Assembly: GCA_028707275.1 (NCBI GenBank) | Contig: JAQTUP010000011.1 | Span: 1-52,871 of the forward strand | Reading direction: 5' to 3' | Source of the DNA: Gallionella sp. | Lineage (GTDB): Bacteria > Pseudomonadota > Gammaproteobacteria > Burkholderiales > Gallionellaceae | DNA: 52,871 nucleotides | In this document: in pieces, positions 9,652 through 19,100 of the stretch | Numbering within the stretch: position 1 is the first letter of the stretch | Layout of the letters: every line of letters begins with the position of its first letter | Position numbers and translations under genes: made by a program | Notes under the pieces: model-generated | What the model was told of the DNA's origin: nothing | Database searches by the model: none | The model's input: only the letters and a program-made list of their open reading frames with translations

Positions 9652-9793
9652 GCAGGCTACTGCAAAACTATTGCGCTTGTCGATACTGCGTCAAAAAGTG
9701 ACTCAAAATGCTCATTTACTACATGTAAACTCCGCTTTTTCGTCGCTTTTTTCCTTGCCTCGGCTTCGCTCGTAACGTTTTTCAGCAGCCTGC
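9652..9793. mobile_element. MITE-like repeat, copy 1
   Basis: The 142-bp element begins GCAGGCTACTGCAAAAC and ends with the near-perfect inverse GTTTTTCAGCAGCCTGC. A second copy at 49450-49590 matches over its whole length with modest divergence. It has terminal inverted repeats, no credible ORF, and lies between genes, which fits a miniature inverted-repeat element mobilised in trans. Its right end touches the tal stop codon (TAG at 9793-9795). Confidence 0.7.
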
Positions 9794-10746
9794 TAAAGCA
9801 TTTTTTCCAGCGTTTTTTCCAGTTTGATCTGATCGAGCGTGAAACCCCGTATGCCTTCTGCGAGTTTCTCGGTCGCCATCGTATCCTCGTTCATTTCCCA
9901 GCGGAACAAAGCCTCGCTCACAGGCTCAGGACGCGGCTTGATTTCGCCCGGATAATCGAGGCTGCGCGCCAGGACGCCTTCCGTATTTTGCAGCTCGTCG
10001 AGCAGCGCAGGGCTGATAGTCAGCAGATCACACCCCGAGAGCGCCAGAATTTCCGCGCTGTTGCGAAAAGAGGCGCCCATAACGATAGTCCGGTAGCCAT
10101 GGGCCTTGAAATACCGGTAGATGCGTTGCACGGACAACACGCCCAGATCTTCGGACGCCGGAATGTCGGCTCTAACTTCTCTGGCCTTTTGCCAGTCGAG
10201 GATGCGCCCGACAAAGGGCGAGATGAGCGTCACCCCCGCTTCTGCACAACATCTGGCCTGAATGAACCCAAACAGCAGGGTGAGATTGCAGTGTATCCCC
10301 TCGCCTTCGAGGATTTCGGCGGCGCGTATTCCCTCCCAGGTAGAGGCGATCTTGATGAGCACGCGCTCATTGGCAATACCCGCCTCGTTGTACAGTCGGA
10401 TCAGTCGGCGAGCGCGGGACAGCGTTGCCGGAATATCGAAAGACAGGCGCGCATCCACTTCGGTCGACACGCGCCCCGGCACAATGGCGAGCACTTGCAC
10501 ACCCACATTGACCATGAGTTTATCCATCGCATCGCGAAGCTGCTGCTCCCGATCAACACTTTGCGCGCAGGCCCAGTCGATCGCGTCGCGGATCAACGGT
10601 GCATATTCAGGCAATACCGAGGCTTTCAGCAACAAAGTGGGGTTGGTGGTCGCATCCTCGGGCTGATGGCGGCGTATCGCCTCGATGTCGCCCGTGTCAG
10701 CGACGACGACCGTCATGGTTTTTAACTGTTCAAGCAGATTAGCCAT
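9793..10746 (-). CDS. tal: Transaldolase
   Basis: The cytoplasmic enzyme of the non-oxidative pentose phosphate pathway moves a dihydroxyacetone unit from sedoheptulose-7-phosphate to glyceraldehyde-3-phosphate. The protein is 317 aa, the same length as E. coli TalB. It carries the opening motif DATTNP and the Schiff-base lysine in [11 protein letters not shown] at residue 132, as in TalB. The start is ATG at 10746 (MANLLEQLK); the longer upstream frame runs into a duplicated sucB tail. The Shine-Dalgarno is weak. The stop codon abuts the MITE-like element. It appears to be a single gene, not part of a pentose phosphate operon here. Confidence 0.95.
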   Translation of the reverse strand: MANLLEQLKTMTVVVADTGDIEAIRRHQPEDATTNPTLLLKASVLPEYAPLIRDAIDWACAQSVDREQQLRDAMDKLMVNVGVQVLAIVPGRVSTEVDARLSFDIPATLSRARRLIRLYNEAGIANERVLIKIASTWEGIRAAEILEGEGIHCNLTLLFGFIQARCCAEAGVTLISPFVGRILDWQKAREVRADIPASEDLGVLSVQRIYRYFKAHGYRTIVMGASFRNSAEILALSGCDLLTISPALLDELQNTEGVLARSLDYPGEIKPRPEPVSEALFRWEMNEDTMATEKLAEGIRGFTLDQIKLEKTLEKML

Positions 10747-10776
10747 CGTTGTCCGATCATGAGCGTTACAGGGAAT

Positions 10777-10822
10777 TTCATCCTCACAAATCCAGCAGCA
10801 CGCGCCCCGGGAACTCCAGCGC
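10777..10822 (+). repeat. 46-bp direct repeat of the sucB 3' end, copy 1
   Basis: Identical to 11733-11778 at 44 of 46 positions. It reproduces the last ten or so codons and stop of sucB (FPGRVLLDL). Together the copies flank the DUF4160-DUF2442 insert like the attachment-site halves of an integrated element. Confidence 0.8.
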
Positions 10823-10999
10823 CTGATGGTGAGCTGCGCAACTCGCACGATCCGCTCGCGCTCGCGTGCTCAAACAGTACGCACCGAACCCCTTTGCTTG
10901 CCTGGCGGTCTTCGGACAGGCAGGCTGCCCCTCTTCGGTGATAATCGATTGAACCGCCTTCAGATCACGCGGCTGGTTACTGTCGAATTTAATTTTCAT
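10784..10999 (-). pseudogene. Chimeric ORF: restriction-subunit-like N-terminus fused to the sucB tail
   Basis: The ATG at 10999 overlaps the DUF2442 stop (ATGA), so it would be translationally coupled. The 71-aa frame opens MKIKFDSNQPRDLKAVQSI, which resembles the N-terminus of type III restriction (Res) or related helicase subunits. It then loses any recognisable pattern and ends in FPGRVLLDL, the last residues of SucB. It looks like the truncated third gene of the DUF4160-DUF2442 operon joined to the repeat. The Res resemblance covers only about 25 residues and is tentative. Confidence 0.45.
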
Positions 11000-11301
11000 G
11001 CAACCGCTTTTTCCTGCAAGTAACCCCATGAAACGAATTGATCATACAACCCTGGATCATCACGAAAAGCCAGAAAGTAAAAGTATTCGGGTGCAACATC
11101 CAACTCATTCGGCCAGCACAACGTTCCATGAGTCAGCATAAAACGACTGACAAAAGATTCATCCGCAAGCGGAGCAAATACGGATCGCGGTGCATCGTCA
11201 AGCAATGGACGAATATCGGCTTCCCCGACACGTCCATTGTTAAATAAAAAACGAAAATGGTAATTACCTAAGTACTCGGCATGATCAATTTTTAACAGCA
11301 T
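10996..11301 (-). CDS. DUF2442 domain protein, paired with DUF4160
   Basis: The 101-aa protein has the DUF2442 layout: LGNYHFRFLFNNGRVGEADI, PLLDDAPRSVFAPLADESFVSRF, then CWPNELDVAPEYFY. The ATG at 11301 has GGGAGG with correct spacing, and the DUF4160 stop lies 10 bp upstream, so the two are one operon. DUF4160-DUF2442 pairs are widespread in accessory DNA and are commonly annotated as putative toxin-antitoxin or regulatory pairs; the biochemical role is unknown. Its DNA is visibly richer in A and T than the flanking sucB and tal genes, which fits acquisition. Confidence 0.8.
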   Translation of the reverse strand: MLLKIDHAEYLGNYHFRFLFNNGRVGEADIRPLLDDAPRSVFAPLADESFVSRFMLTHGTLCWPNELDVAPEYFYFLAFRDDPGLYDQFVSWGYLQEKAVA

Positions 11302-11311
11302 TATTACCTCC

Positions 11312-11572
11312 CTATACCAGTGGCTCAATCCGGTGATATTTTCCTGTCGAATGCAAAGCATCCCAGTTTTCCATCAACTCGGCTTGGTGCATTCCCGCCC
11401 ACTCCACCGCCAGGCTCAAAACCTTGGGCGGCAACTTTCCATCCACGACACCCAACGATTCAATGTTCAGCGATGCCTTAAATTCGTTGTATTCGACATG
11501 AAAATGCGGCGGATTGTGTTCACGAAAATACATATAAATCACAATACCGAGGAAACGGGATATTTCAGGCAT
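11312..11572 (-). CDS. DUF4160 domain protein
   Basis: The 86-aa protein matches the DUF4160 pattern: MPEISRFLGIVIYMYFREH, NPPHFHVEYNEFKASLNIE, LPPKVLSLAVEWAGMHQAEL, then NWD. It is the upstream member of the DUF4160-DUF2442 pair. AGGAG lies 7 nt before ATG. In similar pairs this partner is small, basic and of unknown function. Both genes lie between two copies of the sucB 3' end. Confidence 0.85.
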   Translation of the reverse strand: MPEISRFLGIVIYMYFREHNPPHFHVEYNEFKASLNIESLGVVDGKLPPKVLSLAVEWAGMHQAELMENWDALHSTGKYHRIEPLV

Positions 11573-11732
11573 GGTAACTCTCCTACACAGTCTTGAAGAT
11601 CATGCCGTGCGAATGAGCTTCCTGCACGGTGTTGGTTTTCAGCACTTCGATACATGGCGCTGTTTGCGACTGACTTGCGAACAGGGTAAGCAGAGTCTGC
11701 GCTCTGAATGTAGTTCCGGACAGACAAAGAAC

Positions 11733-11778
11733 TTCATCCTTATAAATCCAGCAGCACGCGCCCCGGGAACTCCAGCGC
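11733..11778 (+). repeat. 46-bp direct repeat of the sucB 3' end, copy 2 (native)
   Basis: This is the genuine sucB end, partner of 10777-10822. The 910 bp between the copies hold the DUF4160-DUF2442 insert and about 160 bp of non-coding sequence. Confidence 0.8.
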
Positions 11779-12909
11779 TTCCTTGATGGCGCCCAGAAAC
11801 TGCACGGCCTCGCGTCCGTCGATGATGCGGTGATCATAGGACACGGCCAGGTAGTTGATCGGGCGGATCACGATCTGGCCGTTTTCGACTACCGCGCGGT
11901 CTTTGGTCGCATGTATCCCCAAAATGGCGGCTTGCGGCGGATTGATGATGGGGGTGGAGAGCATGGAGCCGAACACGCCGCCATTGGAAATCGAAAAAGT
12001 GCCGCCGGTCAGCTCGGCCATGGTCAACTTGCCCATTTTGGCTCGAGCGCCAAAATCGGCAATCTGTTTTTCGATGTCGGCGAAGGAGAGCTTGTCCGCA
12101 TCCCTGATGACAGGTACGACCAGACCGCGTTCGCTGCCGATGGCCACGCCGATGTCGAAATAGCCGTGATAGATGATGTCGGTGCCATCGACAGAGGCAT
12201 TGACGATGGGGAACTTCTGCAAGGCATACACGGCGGCCTTGACGAAAAAGCAGGAAAATCCCAGCTTGATGCCGTGCTTCTTCTCGAAGGAATCCTTGTA
12301 TTTGTTGCGCAAGTCGATCACCGGCTGCATGTTCACTTCGTTGAACGTGGTGAGGATGGCCGCGTTCTGCTGCGATTGCAACAAGCGTTCGGCGATGCGC
12401 TGACGAATACGCGTCATCGGCACGCGCTGTTCGGGGCGGTTGCCGACAGGGGCGATAACGGGCGCGGCTTGTGGCGCTGCACCGGACGACACAACAGCGA
12501 CCTGTTCCATGGCGGCAAGCACATCCTCACGGGTGAGGCGCCCGGCGCGCCCCGTGCCGGGCAATCCTGACGTATCGACCTCCAGCTCGTGCGCCAGGCG
12601 GCGCACCGAGGGCGAAACCGCAGGCTTATCCCCCGTTGAAGAGGGAGCTGGCGAGTCGGTCGCCACCGCAGCGGTATCGATCAGGGCGATCAGTTCAGAA
12701 CTCCCCACTTTTTCGCCGTCTGCCTTGATAATCTTGCTCAACACGCCGCTCTTCGAGGCGGGAATTTCCATCACCACCTTGTCGGTTTCGACATCGATCA
12801 GATTGTCCCCCTCATTCACATATTCACCGGCCTGTTTGTGCCAGGCAAGCAAGGTGGCCTCGGTGACGGATTCGGAAAGCTGCGGTACTTTGACTTCAAT
12901 GAGGCTCAT
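11740..12909 (-). CDS. sucB: 2-oxoglutarate dehydrogenase E2, dihydrolipoyl succinyltransferase
   Basis: The E2 core of the 2-oxoglutarate dehydrogenase complex transfers the succinyl group to CoA. The 389-aa protein has one lipoyl domain (residues 1-80, lipoylated Lys in ETDKVVMEI), a linker, an E3/E1-binding domain (VSPSVRRLAHELEVD to LTREDVL, about 107-140) and the catalytic domain ending SYDHRIIDGREAV. The start at 12909 is supported by AGGAGC upstream and overlaps the sucA stop by 14 bp, so translation is coupled. An lpd (E3) gene often follows in Betaproteobacteria; here the accessory insert follows and no E3 gene is in the window. Confidence 0.97.
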   Translation of the reverse strand: MSLIEVKVPQLSESVTEATLLAWHKQAGEYVNEGDNLIDVETDKVVMEIPASKSGVLSKIIKADGEKVGSSELIALIDTAAVATDSPAPSSTGDKPAVSPSVRRLAHELEVDTSGLPGTGRAGRLTREDVLAAMEQVAVVSSGAAPQAAPVIAPVGNRPEQRVPMTRIRQRIAERLLQSQQNAAILTTFNEVNMQPVIDLRNKYKDSFEKKHGIKLGFSCFFVKAAVYALQKFPIVNASVDGTDIIYHGYFDIGVAIGSERGLVVPVIRDADKLSFADIEKQIADFGARAKMGKLTMAELTGGTFSISNGGVFGSMLSTPIINPPQAAILGIHATKDRAVVENGQIVIRPINYLAVSYDHRIIDGREAVQFLGAIKEALEFPGRVLLDL

Positions 12910-15757
12910 GAACACTTGCTCCTGGTTTATTCTTGACACTGAGATCGGGACGGAAAGCGGCGTCGATCACCGCTTTTTGCTGTTCAATATGCACGGCCAG
13001 ATAACCTGCGGCGGGCGCCGCAGACGAGGCGCGCAGCGCATAATCCAGGCACATACCGGCTCGCAAGTGGCGCAACAAATAATGCTGGATGCGATGCCAC
13101 GCGCCCTGATTGCCCGGCTCCTCCTGACACCACACCAGCTCGGTCGCATTCGGGTAGGCGGCCACTTCGGCGGCAAAATCATCATGCGGAAAAGGATAGA
13201 GCTGTTCCAAGCGAATGACAGCCATATCAGTGATGCCACGGGCACGGCGCGCATTGAGCAATTCGTAATATATTTTGCCGCTGCACGCGATGATGCGGCG
13301 AACGTCTGCCGCCTTCAGCGCATCCACCTCGGACATCACCGGTTTAAAGCCGCCGGAGGTAAAATCACTGAGCGCGGATGCGGCATCCTTGCTGCGCAAC
13401 AGACTCTTGGGGGTAAATACGATCAGCGGCTGGCGGGACGCGCGCAGCATCTGGCGGCGCAGCAGATGGAACATCTGCGCGGGTGTAGACGGGATGCACA
13501 CCTGAATATTGTAGTCGGCGCACAGTTGCAAATAACGCTCGATGCGCCCGGAGGAATGCTCGGCGCCTTGCCCCTCGTAGCCGTGTGGCAACAGCATCAC
13601 AAGGCCGCACAGACGCCCCCACTTCGCCTCGCCCGAGGCGATAAACTGATCGATGACCACCTGCGCGCCATTGGCAAAATCGCCGAACTGCGCTTCCCAT
13701 AACACCAGCGTATTCGGCTCGGCCGTGGCATAGCCATATTCAAAACCCAGCACCGCTTCTTCTGACAACAGCGAATCAATCACCACAAAGTCCGCCTGAT
13801 CTGCGGCCAGGTGCTGCAACGGGGTATAAGCGCCTTCATGCCAGACCACTCGATTCTGGTCATGCCAGGTGGCATGGCGATGAAAGAATGTGCCGCGACG
13901 CGCGTCCTGCCCCGACAGGCGCACGGCAAAACCTTCGGTGAGCAGCGTGGCATAGGCCAGGTTTTCCGCCATTCCCCAGTCCAGCGGCAATTCACCTGCG
14001 GCCATACCGATGCGGTCATCGACGATCTTCTGCACGCGCGACTGCAAGACAAAACCCTCAGGCGGCGTAGTTAAAGGCTGCGCCAATGCCTGCAACCGTT
14101 GCAAGGAAACCGTTGTATCCACGGGTATGTTCCAGGGCACACTGCGCTTTAACGCATCCCAGGGCGTCACCGGTTTGTTGGGGCTCAATATCGCAGGTTG
14201 TATCGAATTCTCCCCCCTGTCCATTGCCTGCCGGTAGGCGCTGATCATCTCATCCGCCTCCCCCGGCGCGATGATCCCGGCGTCTTCAAGTTGCCGGGCA
14301 TAGAGCGCGCGCGTTCCCGGATGCTGGCGAATATAACGATACATAAATGGCTGCGTGACCAGCGGCTCATCTTGCTCGTTGTGCCCCAGCTTGCGAAAAC
14401 ACACCAGATCGATCACCACATCCCGGTGGAACTGCATGCGGTAATCCAGGGCGATTTCTGTCACCAGCATCACCGCTTCAGGATCATCCCCGTTCACATG
14501 GAAGATGGGCGCGTCGATCATCTTCGCCACATCGCTGCAATACTCGCTCGAACGCGCATCCCGCTTGTCGGATGCGGTAAAGCCTATCTGGTTGTTGATG
14601 ATGATATGCACCGTGCCACCCGTGCGATAGCCGCGCGTCTGCGACATGGAGAGCGTTTCCATCACCACGCCTTGCCCTGCGAAAGCCGCATCGCCGTGCA
14701 ACAGAATCGGCACGACTTTTTTGCCCTCAAGGTCTTTGAGTCGGTGCTGGCGGGCGCGCACCGAGCCTTCCACCACCGGGTTGACGATTTCCAGATGAGA
14801 CGGGTTAAAGGCCAAGGCCACATGCAAGGGGCCGCCTGGCGTGTCTATATTCGCTGAAAAACCCTGGTGATACTTCACGTCTCCCGAGGTCAGATGCTCG
14901 GCGTGAATACCCTCGAATTCGGCGAATAACATGGAGGGCTGCTTGCCCAGAATATTCACCAGCACATTCAACCTGCCGCGATGCGCCATGCCGATCACCG
15001 CCTCCTGCACGCCCTGGCTGCCTGCACGTTGCAGCAGGTGATCGAGCAGCGGCACCAGCGTATCGCCCCCTTCGAGGGAGAAACGTTTTTGCCCGACATA
15101 CTTGGTATGCAGATAACGCTCCAGCGTTTCAGCTGCGGTTAACCGCCCCAGAATACGACGCCTTTGTGCCGCGTTGTAGCCCGGCGCGCCGCGCACCCCT
15201 TCGAGGCGATTCTGTATCCAGCGCTTTTGCGGCACATCGCTGATGTACATGTATTCAGCGCCGATGCTGCCACAGTACGTCTGGCGCAATAGGGTCAGAA
15301 TTTCTTGCAGCGTCAGCCTTGCGGCCGCCACCAGCGAACCTGTCTCGAAGGTGGTTTCCATATCGGCATCGCCCAGGCCGTAATAGGAGGGGTCGAGCTC
15401 GGGAACAACCGGCTTTGCATGGCGATTGAGCGGATCGAGATTGGCGATACGCAGCCCCAGAAAGCGGTGCGCATTGATGAGTTGCAACACCTTGACCTGA
15501 CGACGCTCATAATCGGCATCAGGCGAGCCTGTCTCCATCGAGTGAGGCCGTGCTGCAAACGAACGCTGAATCGGGCTGTGCGGCTGTTCTGCAGAAGGCG
15601 CCTGCCACGCCGGCAGCGAGTCAAAATAGCCGCGCCATTCATCCGTCACACTCACAGGATCGAGCAGATACTGCTCATAGAGCGCCTCGACGAAAGGCGC
15701 GTTGGTGCCAGACAACGCCGAGCTGTCTTGCATCATCTGCTTGTAGTTAGTATTCAC
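12896..15757 (-). CDS. sucA: 2-oxoglutarate dehydrogenase E1
   Basis: This thiamine-diphosphate enzyme decarboxylates 2-oxoglutarate and succinylates the E2 lipoyl group. At 953 aa it has the normal length. The N-terminus ([23 protein letters not shown]) and the segment [18 protein letters not shown] are typical, as is the C-terminal transketolase-like half. The start appears to be GTG at 15757, which overlaps the gltA stop in a 4-base GTGA; the next ATG would be 21 bp downstream. The tight overlaps with gltA and sucB indicate one transcript. Confidence 0.97.
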   Translation of the reverse strand: MNTNYKQMMQDSSALSGTNAPFVEALYEQYLLDPVSVTDEWRGYFDSLPAWQAPSAEQPHSPIQRSFAARPHSMETGSPDADYERRQVKVLQLINAHRFLGLRIANLDPLNRHAKPVVPELDPSYYGLGDADMETTFETGSLVAAARLTLQEILTLLRQTYCGSIGAEYMYISDVPQKRWIQNRLEGVRGAPGYNAAQRRRILGRLTAAETLERYLHTKYVGQKRFSLEGGDTLVPLLDHLLQRAGSQGVQEAVIGMAHRGRLNVLVNILGKQPSMLFAEFEGIHAEHLTSGDVKYHQGFSANIDTPGGPLHVALAFNPSHLEIVNPVVEGSVRARQHRLKDLEGKKVVPILLHGDAAFAGQGVVMETLSMSQTRGYRTGGTVHIIINNQIGFTASDKRDARSSEYCSDVAKMIDAPIFHVNGDDPEAVMLVTEIALDYRMQFHRDVVIDLVCFRKLGHNEQDEPLVTQPFMYRYIRQHPGTRALYARQLEDAGIIAPGEADEMISAYRQAMDRGENSIQPAILSPNKPVTPWDALKRSVPWNIPVDTTVSLQRLQALAQPLTTPPEGFVLQSRVQKIVDDRIGMAAGELPLDWGMAENLAYATLLTEGFAVRLSGQDARRGTFFHRHATWHDQNRVVWHEGAYTPLQHLAADQADFVVIDSLLSEEAVLGFEYGYATAEPNTLVLWEAQFGDFANGAQVVIDQFIASGEAKWGRLCGLVMLLPHGYEGQGAEHSSGRIERYLQLCADYNIQVCIPSTPAQMFHLLRRQMLRASRQPLIVFTPKSLLRSKDAASALSDFTSGGFKPVMSEVDALKAADVRRIIACSGKIYYELLNARRARGITDMAVIRLEQLYPFPHDDFAAEVAAYPNATELVWCQEEPGNQGAWHRIQHYLLRHLRAGMCLDYALRASSAAPAAGYLAVHIEQQKAVIDAAFRPDLSVKNKPGASVHEPH

Positions 15758-17055
15758 CGTTCATCCAGAGGCAGGTAATTGCGCCTCGTCTGGCCGATAT
15801 ACAGCTGACGCGGACGGCCTATCTTGCGATCACTGGCCGACATCATTTCCTTCCATTGCGAGACCCAGCCTATCATGCGCCCCACCGCAAAAATGACCGT
15901 AAACATATTGGCCGGAATTCCCAGCGCGCGCAGCACGATCCCCGAGTAAAAATCGACGTTAGGATACAGCTTGCGCTCGATGAAATAAGGATCATTCAGG
16001 GCGATTTTTTCCAGCTCCATCGCCAGCTTGAACAGCTTGTCGTTTTCAAGACCTTGCTCTTTGAGCACTTCGTAACAGGTCTCGCGCATCACAGAGGCAC
16101 GGGGATCCATGTTCTTGTAAACGCGATGACCAAAACCCATTAGACGATATTTTTTGTCCTTCACGCCTTGCACAAATTCCGCCACGCGAGACACATCGCC
16201 GATTTCTTCGAGCATGGTCAGCGCGGCCTCGTTAGCGCCGCCATGTGCCGGCCCCCACAGGGCTGCAATGCCCGACGCCATGCAGGCAAACGGGTTTGCA
16301 CCGCTGGAGCCGGCTAAGCGAACCGTCGAGGTGGATGCATTTTGTTCATGATCCGCGTGCAAAATGAAGATGCGTTCGAGCGCCCTGGCCAGCACCGGAT
16401 TCGGCACATACTCCTCGGCCGGTGTGGCAAACATCATATACATGAAGTTTTCCACATAGCTGAATTTGTTATTCGGATACATGAACGGATAGCCGTTATG
16501 GTATTTATATGCCATGGCTGCGATGGTCGGCACCTTGCCCAGCAAACGCATCGCCGCTAACTCCCGGTGTTCGGGGTTATTAATATCCAGTGAGTCGTGA
16601 TAAAAAGCCGACAAGGCGCCCACTACACCTACCATCACCGCCATAGGGTGCGCGTCCCGGCGAAAGCCGTTGAAAAAGCGCGCCAACTGGTCATGCACCA
16701 TCGTGTGCGATTTTACCCTGCGCTCAAATTCGGTCTTTTGTCCGGCATCGGGCAGTTGTCCATCCAGCAGCAAATAGCAGACTTCAAGAAAATCCGATTT
16801 TTGTGCGAGTTGCTCGATAGGATAGCCCCGGTAATACAGCAGCCCCGCATCACCGTCGATAAAGGTAATTTTGGAAGTGCAACTGGCGGTCGAAAAAAAC
16901 GCCGGGTCATAGGTAAAAATACCCAGTTTACTTAACTCGTGAATATCGATGACATCAGGCCCCAGTGTCCCGGACATGAGGGGCAGCTCAATACTGCGCC
17001 CGTCGTCCAGCGTCAGTGTTGCCGTGCGTTTTTTCTGGCCAAGTTCTTTTTCCAT
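15754..17055 (-). CDS. gltA: Citrate synthase (type II)
   Basis: It condenses oxaloacetate with acetyl-CoA at the entry of the TCA cycle. The 433-aa protein is the hexameric type found in Gram-negative bacteria. The catalytic triad can be read as His271 (WGPAHGG), His310 (GFGHRVYK) and Asp368 (PNVDFYSG). The start is ATG at 17055 (MEKELGQKK), which gives the family length; the longer frame upstream has no family resemblance. The Shine-Dalgarno is weak (GGATA). About 250 bp separate it from the upstream metacaspase gene, so it may have its own promoter. Confidence 0.97.
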   Translation of the reverse strand: MEKELGQKKRTATLTLDDGRSIELPLMSGTLGPDVIDIHELSKLGIFTYDPAFFSTASCTSKITFIDGDAGLLYYRGYPIEQLAQKSDFLEVCYLLLDGQLPDAGQKTEFERRVKSHTMVHDQLARFFNGFRRDAHPMAVMVGVVGALSAFYHDSLDINNPEHRELAAMRLLGKVPTIAAMAYKYHNGYPFMYPNNKFSYVENFMYMMFATPAEEYVPNPVLARALERIFILHADHEQNASTSTVRLAGSSGANPFACMASGIAALWGPAHGGANEAALTMLEEIGDVSRVAEFVQGVKDKKYRLMGFGHRVYKNMDPRASVMRETCYEVLKEQGLENDKLFKLAMELEKIALNDPYFIERKLYPNVDFYSGIVLRALGIPANMFTVIFAVGRMIGWVSQWKEMMSASDRKIGRPRQLYIGQTRRNYLPLDER

Positions 17056-17273
17056 TATGTATCCAATCTGAAATTGCTGTTTATCCTGAAAACTGCGATT
17101 CAATCCGCAACCAGGCAGATTCTCACCGTTTTTCATCGTCTGATTTTTTGTCGCGTCAGGCGCGTGCACTGGCAACAGCTATCCTGTGTCATGCACGGCG
17201 TTGCCCGAAATAATATCCCAAAGTCAGCCGCTCGGGTTGCGCCATTCAACAGCTTCGATATGCGGGGCTTTTG

Positions 17274-17299
17274 AAAAAACCGCAGCAGGTCGGCTTTTT
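17274..17299 (-). terminator. Intrinsic terminator after the metacaspase gene
   Basis: On the minus strand AAAAAGCCG, an 8-nt loop and CGGTTTTTT form a 9-bp stem with one G-U pair that ends in a T-run. It starts 10 bp after the metacaspase stop codon and would separate that gene from gltA. Confidence 0.6.
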
Positions 17300-17308
17300 G
17301 TCAGCCCC

Positions 17309-18838
17309 CTACTCTTCCACAACTTCTGCCAGCGCCGCGCCATAAGCATCCGAACACACCTCCTTGACGGCCAGGTTGCGCTTGCGCGTATCACGGCACT
17401 GTGCTTGCAACTCGACCGAAGACGCGCCTGTAACGAGCTGGACTGATCGTTTGCTGTCCGCGCTGGCCGACACCTCGGAAAATGGCCCGGCATTGGCTGC
17501 GGGAAATTTTGAAATATCGCGCGGTGCATCGGCGACTATGGCCAGAATATGATCGCGTCCTACCGGGCCCTGAGCGACCACCTCCCAACCGGGGCGCGGA
17601 AATTGCAGCGTTTGTCCGGCCTGGATATGATTGTCGCCATCGAGTTTATTGGGAAACAGCAGGTCGAATGTTTTGCCATCCGAGCCTGCCATCAGCAAAT
17701 ACAGATACCCGGCATGACTCGTGCGCAGACTAAAGCTGAATTTATCATAACCTATCTTGAGCTTATCGCGTTCCGGCATAATTTCCACGATCCGCTTGTC
17801 ATCGCGCCCGTTGTAAATGTCGCGCAACGTCGCAGATGCACCGTATTGAACGGGGGCTGCCTGTGCCGAAACGACCGGCAGCGGATCAGCAGGAACCTGT
17901 GGTACGGGCACGACAGCGACTGACGCGACAGGTGCCGGAACATCCCGAACCTCCTCAGCCTTCGTATGCGCCAGTGTCATGACCAGATTTGGATTGCCGA
18001 CTATGCTGATATGCTGAGGCAGAACGTCATCCATCCCCCGGGTTTTAGCCTCGATTTTTTGTTGTGCACAAACGCGAATTTCCTCGGCAGTCAATCCCCC
18101 GCTGCCATCCGTATCCTGCGCCTCTCCTGACATACATTCAGCCCAGGCCAGCGTGGCAAACCCTCCCTTGTCCGGCTCATCGAGCGATACCTCATCGTTT
18201 TTTGACGCGGCAATATAGACATAGTTATTTCCGCCCGCCCCCATCGCTCGCGCCGCGCGGGTAATGCTGCGCGTGAGTAAATTCGAAGGCTGGACGCAGG
18301 CATCCTGCCCTCCCTTGCTCCAGTATTTAGGGGTAAATCTTGCCTTGCGCATGCCGCGCGTGGTGACGCCCCCGGAATGGCATGAATCCAGCATCGCAAT
18401 CACTTTTTGAGCCCGGCCGGACAGCTTTTGCAGCCTGTATTCGAGCTCCACATCCGTAAAACCCGCACCGTTCACAGTAATCAGGGATTCGGCACAGCGC
18501 TCTTCGGGCTCTCTGAGATACTGTCGGCCCCCGTGCCCCGAATAATAGATAAAAACCTTGTCGCCGGAAGTCACACGGCGGTCCAATTCATCGAAGGCAT
18601 TTTGCATCCCTTCCAGCGTCAATTCCCTGTTTTGAAGCACCTGCATGTTCTCGTCCCTCACGCCCATCCGGTGCGCGATCGAACGTGCGGTCGGAACATC
18701 GTGTTTTACGCCTTCGAGTTTCGGGATTCCGCCCTGATAATCGCCGACAAACATCAGCAGCGCATAGTTTTCCGCTGCGGCAAGACCGGATGCCACCAGC
18801 CCGCAGAACACCCATAAACAGATCAGATTTTTTTTCAT
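17309..18838 (-). CDS. Secreted caspase-family (C14) protease with EF-hand loop and DUF4384
   Basis: This 509-aa protein has a signal peptide (residues 1-22). The caspase-like domain spans about 24-285, with catalytic His102 (YYSGHGG) and Cys153 (DSCHSGG). A canonical EF-hand loop follows at 242-253 (DTDGSGGLTAEE), with Asp, Asp, Ser, Thr and Glu at calcium-ligand positions. After a Pro/Val-rich linker (about 298-330), the C-terminal region (about 350-450: KIGYDKFSFSLRTSHAGYLYLL, LFPN) resembles DUF4384. It is probably a periplasmic or outer-membrane metacaspase-like protease, possibly calcium-dependent; the substrate is unknown. GAGGT supports the start. It lies between sdhE and gltA, an unusual place. 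Confidence 0.85.
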   Translation of the reverse strand: MKKNLICLWVFCGLVASGLAAAENYALLMFVGDYQGGIPKLEGVKHDVPTARSIAHRMGVRDENMQVLQNRELTLEGMQNAFDELDRRVTSGDKVFIYYSGHGGRQYLREPEERCAESLITVNGAGFTDVELEYRLQKLSGRAQKVIAMLDSCHSGGVTTRGMRKARFTPKYWSKGGQDACVQPSNLLTRSITRAARAMGAGGNNYVYIAASKNDEVSLDEPDKGGFATLAWAECMSGEAQDTDGSGGLTAEEIRVCAQQKIEAKTRGMDDVLPQHISIVGNPNLVMTLAHTKAEEVRDVPAPVASVAVVPVPQVPADPLPVVSAQAAPVQYGASATLRDIYNGRDDKRIVEIMPERDKLKIGYDKFSFSLRTSHAGYLYLLMAGSDGKTFDLLFPNKLDGDNHIQAGQTLQFPRPGWEVVAQGPVGRDHILAIVADAPRDISKFPAANAGPFSEVSASADSKRSVQLVTGASSVELQAQCRDTRKRNLAVKEVCSDAYGAALAEVVEE

Positions 18839-18872
18839 GCCGCCTACCTCTATTCAACCATGCTCCTGCTGT

Positions 18873-19100
18873 TTATACCGATCTGATTTTTTCCAGCAAC
18901 GCGGCCTGCTCGCCAAAAACTTCGCCCTGACGGCCTGAGACCAGATCCCACAGAGGATTGTCGGGCATATCCAGCAATACTTCAAAAGCCAGGCGTCCGG
19001 ATTCTGTCAACTGCGCATAGTGTGCGTCCACAAAACGGCCCAGCACGATATCCAGTTCCAGCAAACCGCGCCTGCAGCGCCAGCGCACCCGTTGCAACAT
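18873..19100 (-). CDS. sdhE: SdhE, succinate dehydrogenase flavinylation factor
   Basis: The 75-aa protein is the usual size for SdhE/YgfY and carries the conserved RRGLLELD motif needed for covalent attachment of FAD to SdhA. Further family features are GRF, a Phe/Leu-rich middle and NPLWDLVSG. The start was set at ATG 19100 because the longer reading frame consists of short tandem DNA repeats. It follows sdhB in the same orientation, as expected for its job in complex II assembly. Confidence 0.92.
   Translation of the reverse strand: MLQRVRWRCRRGLLELDIVLGRFVDAHYAQLTESGRLAFEVLLDMPDNPLWDLVSGRQGEVFGEQAALLEKIRSV

Noticed and set aside
9520..10725. 401-aa open frame on the plus strand
   Set aside because: It is antisense to tal and the lipoprotein gene, runs through the MITE-like repeat, and has no ribosome-binding site or family pattern.
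12440..13702. 420-aa open frame on the plus strand
   Set aside because: It is antisense to sucB and sucA, which are certain; long antisense frames are expected in GC-rich codon-biased genes.
17056..17175. N-terminal 40-residue extension of citrate synthase
   Set aside because: It has no similarity to the family and the ATG at 17055 gives the normal length.
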